Source: Paragordius varius (Eukaryota; Nematomorpha). From it: 64,000 nucleotides of DNA. Positions 1-11,500 of this stretch are shown in pieces. The stretch covers positions 11,718,001 through 11,782,000 of the forward strand of contig OZ176054.1 in NCBI GenBank assembly GCA_964247055.1, given 5' to 3'. Position 1 is the first letter of the stretch. Each line of letters starts with the position of its first letter. A program made the position numbers and the translations under genes. Below the pieces are notes generated by a model. That model worked only from the letters and a program-made list of their open reading frames with translations. It was not told where the DNA came from and did not search any database.

Positions 1-220
1 GAAAAAATTTATGGCTTTAGGATAGTAAATTGTTTTATTTTTGCCAACAAATTTAATATTTTTATGAATTCATATTAAAATTGATACATTTTAACGTTAA
101 ATTGCAATCATATTTTCTCTTATATATATATCATACTTATTTTTCGATTAAAAAAAATATATTTTTTTATAAAAACATACATATGACTTGAAAAAAGTGC
201 GTCTATATATACTGTTTAAT

Positions 221-487
221 CTCAGATTCACCCTTAGGCAATTCAAATTCCCCCTTAAACATTTCAAATTTACCTTTAAAAATTATATATTTTGTGGCAA
301 ATATAACTCATTATTAATAAAAAATTTCTTTATGGCATAGTTAAATGTTTTTAGAGTGTTTGATTTTAAGAAATTTCATTCTTTTTTTGAAAATATATAA
401 AAAAATACTTTAAAAAGAAATATATATTATTTTAGAGTAGATTTGAAATATTTCAAGGTGAATTTGAATTGTTCAAGGGTAAATAAG
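221..487. mobile_element. MITE-A copy 1 (21-bp-unit inverted-array family), degraded
   Basis: The left end carries 'CAATTCAAATTC'-type units and the right end the reverse 'GGTGAATTTGAATTG' units. The core holds the family's 'ATATAACTCATTATTAATA' segment. It sits beside the last visible WASP exon, inside the following intron. The terminal motif TACCATTTAC is eroded in this copy. Confidence 0.6.
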
Positions 488-495
488 TGTGAATG

Positions 496-496
<1 letters not shown>

Positions 497-528
<32 letters not shown>
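497..528. repeat. (TA)n microsatellite
   Basis: Uninterrupted TA dinucleotide run of about 30 bp inside the WASP intron. Other TA tracts in the window are at 3760-3794, 7261-7295, 11998-12022, 14579-14618, 21139-21167, 26070-26116 and 61139-61157. Confidence 0.95.
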
Positions 529-532
<4 letters not shown>

Positions 533-546
533 AAATTGAAATATAC

Positions 547-3500
547 CTTGATTTGTCGTCGCAGCGCCAATATTGTAATTTCTAACAATGTGTTGATTAT
601 TTTGATTATTAAACTGCTCGGAATTAGGATTGAATTGTTGATTAACTGGTCCACCGGTGGGTAAAACCCCAAAATTCGGATTATCGCCTCCCACGTGTTG
701 TATATGCCTAAAAACAAAAAAAGCAAATATTTTTGAAAAAGAGTTTTTTTAATTTCATATATATCATATATTTAAATTTGATGAATGAAAATTATTAAGG
801 CTAAAAATCAAACATATAAGGCAAAAACATTGATTGAACATATAATATTAAAGAGGCTAATTTATTTTGATATGATATTAATAGAGAATCAGATTAATTC
901 ACCAATTTTTACGTAAAAATTTAATTAGTTAGTTTAACAAAAAGCATCAAATGTTGAATAATAAAGAACTCAATATATCAAAGCCTAGATATAATAAATT
1001 ACGCAGTGTAAACACCTAAAGGTTGTTTTAACCATAGAAAAAATTGATGGTTTATACTATTATTGCATATACCAAATCACTCTTTTGCCCTGATATCTCT
1101 GAATTAAAAGGGGCCAACTAATCACACACGATAAAACGTCAACAATTATACATACATAATCTTTTCAAATGCTATAAAATAGCATCCAGACTCAAAGAAT
1201 ATTATCTAAAGTATCAAAGAGCTCTAAATTCATGGGTATTAAGGAAGGCCCTGATGAGACGACAAGAAATATATTTTTTTGGTGAGTATCACCACACTGT
1301 TCTAAATGCAAAAATCTAGTATTTGTTACAAACAATCACAATATATAATTAATTAGTTCAATTACAATACACAGAATAAACCCTGAGAACCCCACACAGC
1401 GCACAGATGTAAAAATTTAAATGAGTTGAGTAGATAGGTTGTATGCAACTGTCCTACACCTACTAAATTTAGACTTAGACATTTAACTCGTCACAAAGAG
1501 AAACTTTTTTTTTGATAGACAATCTCTAGTTCTTAAATGAATGTGAATTATAATATAAGCAAAAAAAATTTAGTAAACTTTACATAAATTTTTTATTATG
1601 AATTTTCTTCGTTAACTTGAAACTAAAAATCCAATTTTATGTATGTAGATTTCCTAGTTTTTGCCCAATAAAAATCTAATTAAGGTAAGACTTTAATATC
1701 TTTCTAATTTTACAAAATATATGATAGGATAAACTCTAAAGTCTAAAAATAGCGTATATATGTTCCTAATTTTCTTTTGTTGAATAATACCGCGATATAT
1801 AAATTAAAATTCTGCAAAATTATCTAATAAAAAGCTTACACAAAATCCGTAGGGATCCCAATATCAGCTTTTTTAAGTCGTAAACTTTTTTTACCACGCA
1901 AACCTCCAACGCCACCTTTTTTGTTTCGATTATTCGTCGTTTTAGTAAAATTAGAATTATTCGGGCAAATTTGTTCATTAGAATTATGTGTTAATAAGCG
2001 ATTAACAACAACATTATTCGGTCCTCCATTTGATTGTAGTAGAAAGGATTGTCTTGTCAAATTTTCAGTCTTCGATTGTTGATGGTAATTAAGTGATGTT
2101 TGAGATGTAGTTGAATTTAAAACTATCATCCGTAAAAAAATTATTATGTACTTTTTTTGTTTAAAAAAATCAAAAGTTGATATTGATTCTAATAAAATCA
2201 GGATAAAAAATAATATTTATCAGTACATAAATATCATAAATTCTTTGTTATAGCAGAAAATATTAAGATGGACTTGTTTTTGAAGACTAAAAAAACTTCT
2301 CTTATAGTAGTTAAAAGAAAGTTTTTATATATAACATTTTCACGCAAATAAAAAGTTTTGGCTTCTAAAAATTAAGATAATTGAAAAGACCAAATCGTTA
2401 AAAAGAAAAGCAAATTAAATTGATCAAATATTCCTCTGAAAATCATATTAATAATAAAAATAAAAATATTTTAAATTATTAGAAAAAAATTATCAATTAA
2501 TAAATCAATTTAATATAAAAGCGTAATGAGGGGCATAATAAGCCATTTATTTTTTCCCACAATTTTCGCTTGATTACGTTATTATAGTATACATTTTAAT
2601 GGTTGCTTATTTCACGTACTATATAGTAGGGGGCAATTTGCAACACACAGTAGTGTATGGAAAAAAGAAAGAAAGTAATTGTTTATTCAACAATTTGTTG
2701 TTTTTTCCATACACTACTGTGTTGCAAATTGCCCCCTACTATATATTCCACTAAAATGCATACTGTAAACCAAGGAATAATGAAAATGAAACTTATTAGT
2801 CCGGCAGAATTATAAAAATATAGTCATGTTCAAATTTAAAGCAATTCACATAATGAAAAAAGTTACAAATCAAACAAATTAAAAGTTTAAAATAAAAAAA
2901 TTTATAAAACTTTGTTCATGTGATGGTATAAATTGTTGAGAATGTATTGGTGTATTATTGGAAGAAACGTTAGTTGATTGACTTCGTTGCACTACAAAAA
3001 AAGGAAGAAAAATGAAAATTTCAAAAAAAATAAATCAGTTTTGAATTTTATATTAAAATCTAAATTTAGGGTTTAAAGAAGCCAATAATTCAAATTCACC
3101 CTTGAACAATTTTAATTCACACTAAAAATAAATTATGTGTTTTCAAACTAATATAACTCATCATTGATATGAAATATATTTTTAGAAACATAGTTTATTT
3201 ATTTTTTCGGTATTATATTTTAATTTAAAATATAATTTCATTTTTTAAAAAATAATAAAAAATAAATATTTAATCTTAAAAAAAATAATTCATATCAAGG
3301 TTGATTTGACTTTGTTCAAGGATGTTTAAGGGTGAATTTGAGGTTTAAATGGTATATTTTATCATGATGTAAATTATAACCCATTATAAACGTATTATAA
3401 TTATCCGATATCCCTATATTTTTATATCACCAAATAATATCCGAATTAATTAAGTTTATGACCAAAATTCAGATTTATAACTTAAAAGAAAAACAAAATT

Positions 3501-3756
3501 AACAAAATATTTTCATTTTTTAAGATTTATTAAACTTCAAAAAACAAGTATAAAAATTAGAATCAAACTAAAATAAAAACTTACGCCGTGCATTATTAAT
3601 ACTCCTAAGCCTTTGTCGCAATTTATTTTCAACGGCTGTTTGAAAGGCATGGGCTTCCCGTTGATCCGCAAAATTCAAAGCGGCTGGACACGTCTATATA
3701 TTATTTTAAAATAAAAATAGGGTTTTCAAAATTTATTAGAGCTTATTGAAAAAAAC

Positions 3757-3797
<41 letters not shown>

Positions 3798-4917
3798 TTT
3801 TGCAATAAATCAAGCAAAAAGGGGTTACTTTTTAAATATTTATAGAAAAATCACATAAAACATATAAAAACTTGATTAACAACTAAAATAAATAAAATTA
3901 ATTAATTTATAGAAATTTATGAAAAAAGACACGTAAAATTTGAAAAAACTTACATCGCAATCAAAGGTATGGAAAAAGGGAAGCGGGGTAAAATATTGAA
4001 ATTGAAGATATAACTCTTGTTCCCATACAATCTTTTCATTCTATTAATTAATTTATATAAACAGATAAATGGGTTAAAATCAAAAAGGCAGTTAATAAAA
4101 AAAACAATTTTAATCATAATTTTTTCTACATAACCTAAACAGTTAATTTAATAAATAAAAAGTGCAGATCGAAATTTTTATTATATCACAACCGTAACGG
4201 ATGCGGAATTCAAGGATAAAAATATGGTTTTCCATTATTAAAATTAATTGATATAATTGCAATCTATATGATATGAGTCATTTCATAGAAGATATTTAAT
4301 TAATTTATTTTGATTATCATTTCTATTTTTTACATACTTAACTTAATTGGCGGCTTTAAACATTCCAAAAAATTAAAATCGATCCTAAAAAGTAGTTTAA
4401 TTAATTTTTTTTTGAATAATAAATAATTATTGTTACTATATATTAAGGCGGATGATTAAGATTTGCACTTAAATGATTAACATCAAAAATAATACACTTT
4501 TAACCAAAATTTATAAGAAGTTATTACAAAAGATAAATATATATATTTTTAAAATCTTAAATTATTTTATATAGTACAATGCTTAATATGTATAAAAACC
4601 TTAAGATCCAAAATGCGTATGAAATAAGATTTTCGACTATTATCTTTAACAAAGCAGGCAACTCCACAACACCTTTTTTGCCATTCATTGTAATGCGGGG
4701 CTTCAGCTAAAAAAACTTGAACTACAGCTGTTGCTTGAGTCTTCGCAATAAATAAAGATAAAAATACCGAACATCGTCTCCCAAGAATTTTAAAAACTTT
4801 CTCATTTTCTTCATCAGTTAACAAAATCGAAGGAACATTCAAAGGGCCAGAATTAGATTTTTTAGCTACTGAACTCGGCATCTCAGTATCGATATCAGAT
4901 GAAACGGTGATATCCAC
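547..4917 (-). CDS. WASL: WASP/N-WASP-like protein, 5' part (WH1 domain and start of CRIB)
   Basis: Actin nucleation-promoting factor that activates Arp2/3 downstream of Cdc42. Exons in transcript order: 4917-4768, 4740-4600, 4040-3954, 3693-3585, 2991-2911, 2122-1840, 707-547, all joined by GT-AG introns with matching phase. The WH1 domain is clear: 'NVPSILLTDEENEKVFKILG', 'CGVACFVKDNSRKSYFIRI', 'IVWEQELYLQFQYFTP', 'FFHTFDCD', then 'ALNFADQREAHAFQTAV'. An Asn/Ser/Gln-rich linker follows. The exon ending at 1840 gives the basic stretch and CRIB start 'LKKADIGIPTDF', which joins 'HIQHVGG' in the exon at 707. The GBD remainder, polyproline and WH2/CA parts must lie beyond the left edge, since the last visible exon ends with a donor at 546. 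The first intron (4741-4767) is only 27 nt. It happens to be open in frame, but removing it restores alignment with the family ('GRRCS' to 'TQATAVVQVF'). WASP versus N-WASP cannot be decided here. Confidence 0.88.
2583..2774. repeat. Foldback element / long hairpin in WASP intron
   Basis: Inner arms 2620-2666 and 2701-2746 are near-perfect reverse complements of about 46 bp, for example 'TAGTAGGGGGCAATTTGCAA' against 'TTGCAAATTGCCCCCTACTA'. They differ by one 2-nt indel and are separated by a 34-nt loop. Weaker outer arms (about 2583-2602 and 2750-2772) extend the pairing. The structure is intronic in the WASP gene. No transposase or clear target duplication was identified. Confidence 0.85.
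3081..3355. mobile_element. MITE-A copy 2 (in WASP intron)
   Basis: Left arm reads 'CAAATTCACCCTTGAACAAT'; right arm reads 'GGGTGAATTTGAGG' and ends with 'AAATGGTATA'. The core matches the family segment beginning 'AAATTATGTGTTTTC'. It shows the same layout as the other copies. Confidence 0.75.
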
Positions 4918-7264
4918 GAAAATTAATCAAAATTTAAAAAGGTTTGCGACATAACACAGCGCAATCAAATAAATATTTTGATAAATTAATCTTTTCTAAT
5001 AGAGGTACAAAAACATTTATTTAGTTAAAGCCAGTCATTTAAAGTTTCTGTGGTAATTGCATTAAAAATGGCACGACAAAAGATGCCAATTTTTTTTTGT
5101 ATTTTGGCTTAAAACGAAAATATTTGCTGACATTATAAATTTTATTCAAAAACAACTTATTTTAGAAAGTCCAAAACTTTGCTTTGAAACTGTCTTTTTA
5201 ATATATACGTATAAACACCAAGAGAATGAATCTTTAATATATATATATTAAATTTTCAACAAATATTTGTTGAATCGTATTTCATGGAATTTTTAAGGTA
5301 ACGATATGAAAAATTTTTGCAACATAACTGTTAAAATAGGTTTCTCTAATGTTAAGGTTGGAGCATGTTTTATAAAACTTCAGGGCTATTAAATTTTAAC
5401 AAAATTTTTATTGTTTAGTTATTTTTTAATTAGCCCGCAATCGCCTGTGTTAAGAAAGATATCTGAAACAATATTGATTTTAAAGCACGTTTAAAAAAAT
5501 ATGGACGCAAATTCTTCAACAATAATCATTTAAACTTTATATCGATAGCAAACTATTTTTAACAAATTCTCAGCTCATTATGATGTTCATGATTTATATA
5601 GATATCCTTATTTTTTACCATTTCAACCAAACTAATACTATTAAATACACCTTTCCAATTTTTAAAAAATGCATACTTTTAATTCTTTTAGCAAAATTTT
5701 TAAAGTGCACTTCCTCCTATTTTTAGCTTGATGAAAACGATATAAAAATGATTATTAACGCATTCTTAATTTGATAATGCTGAACATTTTTATCACTTCA
5801 GAACAATTAAAGTTTTTTAAATTTAGGTCCAATGAATTTAAATCTATAAAAATTCATCGAAATCTAAAACACACATTAATTCTGAAGCGACAGAGTATTT
5901 ATAATCAAATTATTAGAAAAAATGTTCTTTCAATATCTAAAAGCGTTCGTATCACCGCTTCCATCGTGGATAAATACTTATATTATGTGCCTAATCAAAA
6001 TTTTGATAAAAATTAAAGTTTTCCAAAATTTTTAAAAAATATTTTTTTGTTGTTAAAAGTTAGCATATATAGTACCCTTTGTAAAAAATAACCCCATTAT
6101 AAAAGAAATGGGTAAAAAACTAAGAATGGTCTATTTTTAATTGGTTAATATTTTATTTTATGCTCGAATTATACATAAAACTTAGGATTGGAGCCTTTCG
6201 CGCAGTGGCGAAATTATAATCTCCGACTCCACTCTGATTCAGGCTAATGGCTCTTTCACTCAGGGCTTCCGTAAAAAGAGGCGCCTCAAGATTTATAATT
6301 AACAAAATTAATTTATGATATTTTAATAAATGTTGGATCAGGTTTAGAAAGTTCCTTTTTGTCATTATATTGAACGTTAAATTTTATAAAAAATATTATT
6401 CCCTAATTTCAAAATTTATTATATTTGGCATATGATTATAAACCTGTTTTCCAATTGAAAAATTCAGAGTTTTTTTACGTTTTATAAACTCATTTGGGGG
6501 AAGTTATAAGATTTCGTAATTTTTTTCCTAAACTTTAATTTTTATTAGTTTTCTTATTTTGCATAAACAAATTCATTATATTTTATTGAAGCGTACTTCA
6601 AACTATTTTAAAGGATGATGGAAACGATATAACGCTTAAAGATATATTACAACCTTTTTTTACCTAATTCGAAGATGTTGAACACTATTATAGGTTGAGA
6701 ATTCTAATTTGAAGGTTTTTTGCAAATTTTGGAAATTTTTGTAAAAAAGAGAATAATTCTGATTGAGAAATTAGCATTTAAATTATATAGAAAGTGTTAT
6801 ATTTTCTTAACCATTGATATCGTTTCCATCATGTTTAAAATAGTAAGAAGTATAATTCAAAATTTGCTAAAATTACATTTTTGAAAGTATGCATTTTTTA
6901 AAAAACATATTTAATTGATATTAAAATATAGCATATATTTAAAATTATTGCGCGATTTCGGAATTTTGCGTTTATTTTAAAACAATCCATTATAAAAGTG
7001 CCAAAAATTATGGAACCTTCATAGCCCATATCTAAAATTTAAAATTTTTAGAAATATTGTATTTTTATATGTAGTTTGTTATATTTTAGTGATAATTTTT
7101 AAAATAAAGTATTTAACACTTAACAAAAAATATATTAGAAAAAATTGAGCACATTTTGCAATATTATACGAAGCACTTACCATAAAAGTGTTAATTTTAA
7201 AAACTATTAATGGTTAAAACAAGTACCATGATAATTCTGTTATTTTATTTTCAGAACATATATA

Positions 7265-7298
<34 letters not shown>

Positions 7299-7515
7299 CA
7301 GGATAATCTTTTGTGGAAACTGTGTAATATACTCCGATGGTGTAAAAACAGGCAAAATATGATTTAATTTTATACTGCGTCAAAGTTCTAAATATCTGGT
7401 CACATTAGTCTACAGAAAGCATCATTATATTTTCTCGAGAGATATCATTTGCAAAATTTTTAAATTAAAAAATGTAACTGTTAAGAGCTAAATTTTATGT
7501 GAGTCGGATACGTTT
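4918..7515. other. Gene-poor spacer with repeat family R4
   Basis: No gene could be supported here. It holds diverged copies of one repeat whose signature is 'GATGGAAACGATAT': forward at about 5674-5760 and 6590-6645, inverted at about 6805-6900. The last two form a 270-bp inverted-repeat element (6594-6863) with roughly 40-bp arms. An 81-codon plus-strand ORF at 5771-6016 is Lys/Ile-rich and unlike anything recognised; I do not call it a gene. Confidence 0.5.
6189..6300. other. GC-richer island with a perfect short hairpin, possible RNA-derived fragment
   Basis: This patch stands out from its AT-rich surroundings. It contains the hairpin TTTCGC-gcagtg-GCGAAA (6196-6213). The run 'GCGCAGTGGC' equals a stretch at the 5' end of U4 snRNA, but the sequence downstream does not continue to match U4. 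It could be an snRNA- or tRNA-derived SINE piece. The overlapping minus-strand ORF (6153-6365) is probably incidental. Confidence 0.3.
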
Positions 7516-7567
7516 TTGCAGATTGTGAAATATACCGAGTTGGTTGCTTTTATTAGTGAGTCTCTCA

Positions 7568-7903
7568 TGGAAAAACCAATCGAGGAAAAATTGGAAAAAA
7601 TGTATGTAATATTTTTTAATTATAGTTTATCCTCTGATACAAATATTGAATTTATTGGAGTTTTTGATTATTCTGGAAATTCCATAGCCTCTAAAGTATA
7701 GTTTTATATATTACAAGGGTAATGATAAAAATATAAAGCATTCCAATAATATTGCTAATATTGTTCAGCAAACTTTTGATATGTTATCTTCTGATATGGT
7801 GAAACCAAAATCTTCAATGATGGAAACTAAAATGCCTTGTGAATATATCACCATTAATCTATCTGACAGGTTTATTAAAATTTATATTTTAGGGAAATAT
7901 TAG
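7568..7903 (+). CDS. Small roadblock/LC7-like protein candidate, LAMTOR4-like
   Basis: Two exons, 7568-7695 and 7718-7903, are joined by a 22-nt GT-AG intron that removes an in-frame stop and restores an open frame. The product from the first downstream Met is about 104 residues: 'MEKPIEEKLEKMY', then 'IEFIGVFDYSGNSIASK', a helix 'NNIANIVQQTFDMLSS' and the strand-like 'CEYITINLSDRFIKIYIL'. This strand-helix-strand order and length resemble LAMTOR4, a roadblock-fold subunit of the lysosomal Ragulator complex. Sequence identity is too low to be sure. An upstream extension with a perfect acceptor at 7521 is possible. The gene converges on LACTB. Treat it as a plausible small gene with a speculative function. 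Confidence 0.35.
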
Positions 7904-8591
7904 TCAAACCTCATGAAACTCATATATTAGTTATAAAGAGAAAAATAAATTAATATATCATTATTAATAATTTGTTTTAATAACCAAAATGCGTTTTTTT
8001 ATTTGTTAACATGCCATGGTGTTCGTTTAACGCAATTAATATTACATTTTAGAGCTTTAGAATTTGGGTTTTTGCACTCGAATCATTATGAAAACATGTA
8101 GTTCAACCACTTTATTAAATCATTCAATGTCAACCCTAATGCAAAACAAAATTCTTTAGGTCCATTGTTATTTTATAGCAATTTTCTGGAAATAGGCCCC
8201 TTAAAAAGCCTTCCTTTTACTCATTTTTATTAAACTAATCATTCATGATGAAACCAGTTTTTTTATACCCATACCCTGTAAAATAGCGTTGTACGCAATA
8301 ATAATTCTTTTTTAAAGCAATTTTCGATACTAGTCATTAGATTAAATAATCGACGGTCCCTAGAATTATGGCTTATTCTATGGGAAATTTGTTAGTAAAT
8401 ATCCAATTTTCAAAGGTCATCCAATATTTCTAGAATGTAAATTATTTTAAATTAATTATTTTGTGATTAGCCAAACGAGATCGCAAAATTATATCACTAG
8501 AATTCTCAACTTTTCACATAATTACAAAATATAATCTTCCAATTATACAATAAAAGCTAAAATTTGATATGGAGTAAAAATTTATTTTTGT

Positions 8592-11500
8592 TCATGATTG
8601 TGTTGACTCACGCCAATTTAATTTAGCAATATCGATTGCTGTTTTAGTCAGATGGTTGACTTCTTCCAAATTTGTCAAAATCACAACTATAATTCCTTTG
8701 ATGTCTATAATAGAGAAAAAAATAACACCATATAAAACATTTTTTGTCAAAGTTTTAAAAAACAATAATATTAAATTTTTAAAGAAACGTAAAAATTAAA
8801 AGACAACCATATTTTAAATCGTGATTTTCTTCATTAAAACTAAACGTTTTGGGTCGAAAAATAGGGAATAGATGTGGAAATGTTAAATAACAGTACTAAT
8901 TATATATTACAAAAATTTTGTAATTAGTTTATGTAGATAAATTTAGGTTTAAAAAAGTATGGTTTTGTCTGTAAAAATAAATGCTAGTATTTTAAATCTA
9001 TTGTCTATATACTATTAGTTATATAAAAAATTGGAATAACACGGACAAAACGTGAGAATATTAAGACATGTATTTTTTCCAAAAATAACCATTTTTTAAA
9101 TCTAATTTTTTTAATATAACTCATTGTTTTGAAGTATAAATTATGAAATAGAGATGATATATTGGTAATACAATCAATTATACATTTTTTGATTGTATTT
9201 GAATGATTCATAAGTTGTCTTTTTAAAAAATCGTCTTTTTATTTGTATTGTTCAAATACAAAATTTTTTTCCAATCTTTACCCGTTAAACTTTGCGACGT
9301 TTTTGAATCGAAAAAAATGTCGTCTCCATCTTCAGCCAATATGGCTAAAATACTTGTCGCGCCCACGGAACCTTAAAAATATGGAAAAAAATTAAAATAA
9401 AATTTATATAAAAATATTTTTTTAACAAAATTATTTAAATACCGCCGGAATGTTGAAAAATACTAACGCGTCTTTGAAAATTGTTGTTACATGCGGGGCA
9501 TTCTTTGATAATTTCATTGCTCTTTTTATTGGTTATCACTGAGTTTTCATTGAGATGATCTTTAGTAATACTGTTTGTATCGTTTTTGTGAACTAAATAT
9601 AATAATTGAAAACATTTCAATATGTATACAATATTAATAAACGCTAAAATATTTAAGTATAGGTTTGTTTATGTTTTAAATAAAGATGTATAAGAGATTG
9701 TCAATTTTTTGATTATATAGCTGATATGTAGGTAATTGACACAACATTGTATGATTGTTTTTTTATCTTACATGAATTATTATTAATATATTAATCGCTT
9801 ATGGCATGTATGTTCGTGCGTCATTATTCTTGGGTTTTTGATGTAAATATTTGTAACATAGAAGACATATTTTTACAATGTTTGAATTATAGCTAATAAA
9901 ATGTATGTATGTATGTGTTTGTAAAAAAGTATAAATATCAACAACAATTTTAATAAATACACATTATCTTAATTTTAAGTTATTCCGGTATACTATTTAA
10001 TATTATTTGGTGACGAGGATGGGATTCGTCTTTATTTGATTATGCCACGAGTTTCGATAGGCCAATAATATATCATTACAATTCAATTTCACCCTTGAAC
10101 AATTCAAATTCACCCTTAAACAATTCAAATTCACCCTCGAACAATTCATATTCACCCTCAAATAAAATATACGTTTTTTAAGATTAAAAATTACCAATAT
10201 TTTTATATATTTTAAAAAATAAAAATTTTGTTTTAAATTAAAATAATACTGAAAAAATAATAAACTATAACATAAACATATATTTCATATTAATAATGAG
10301 TTATGTTAGTTCGAAAATACATAATTTATTTATAGGGTGAATTTGAATTGTTCAAGGGTGAATTTGAACTGTAAACGGTATACATTATTTAAAGCCTCTT
10401 GACTCTTTATGCGCCAGTCATATCATTGTAGAACGAAATCTTGATTTTAACATGTAAATCACTCTTTCCACCCAAACCATTCGTCCTTGGGTGGAATAGG
10501 GAGCAGACGTCACATGATTAATGTTCGATTTTGTGTTTCCTTAATAAGTAAAACCGAATTTTTGCAACCTTGCTAGGGGGTCTCTTTAAGGTTTCGATCA
10601 TGTTACCAACAATCAGCCATTGTGCCCCTACAATCTTTAAGTATACCTAAAATCTATTATTCTTTGGAAAAGCATGGGGGAAAACCTTCAATCCAAATGG
10701 TAGACGATTAAATTGGAAATATTCCATCGGGGTAGTAATTAACAAATATTTCTTGCTCTCCTCATAGGTAAGCGTCCTTCAAATCAATGAACGAGAACCA
10801 TGTGGATCGTGCACATTTAGACGCTTCGCGTCAAGAAAATGCCAAAATGCAGAAAAAAATTATTCTTTGATTGAATTAGGAACTAAGGCTTTTCTATTTG
10901 GGTATATGGCCAGAAATGTGAGGTCTGGTCAGATCATAAGCCGTTAGTTCATTTATTAGGAAACAATCGGAAGTTAAATGATATTAAAAACTGTAAATTG
11001 TTAAAATGGATATCTATAAGGCCGTCGAGTGTATGATTTTGATATGAAATATATCGCGGGATCCACAAACCTGGCCAATGTGTTTTCAAGACTTCCCGAA
11101 AAAAGTCAGACACCATTAGCCAATGATGATGAATATGTGGCCGAAAAAATCCGACAAATCGCATTCGTGGACTTAAATTTAATTAAAACCCAAATAAAAA
11201 AAGATAGTTTGGAGGATAAACTGTTTAAACGATTATATGTATGTATGGAACTTAAAAATAATGCCACGCTGAAATCAATATTTCGTTCTACGCTGATTAC
11301 GGGCATAGTCAAGAGGCTTTAAATAATGTATTATTGGCCTATCGAAACTCATGGCATAACGAGAAAAAGACGACCCCCGCATCACCATTTACAATCAAAT
11401 TCACACTCGAACAATTCAAGTTCACCCTAAAAATAAATTATGTGTTTTCGGGATAATATAACTTATTGTTAATAAAATATCTATATGGCATTTTATTATT

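Noticed and set aside
6153-6365. 70-codon minus ORF over the GC-richer island
   Set aside because: It overlaps a structured non-coding patch and shows no splice partners or known domain.
7622-7641. 20-nt GT-AG segment as an additional tiny intron in the LAMTOR4-like gene
   Set aside because: Removing it shifts the frame and meets a stop at once, while the segment is open in frame.
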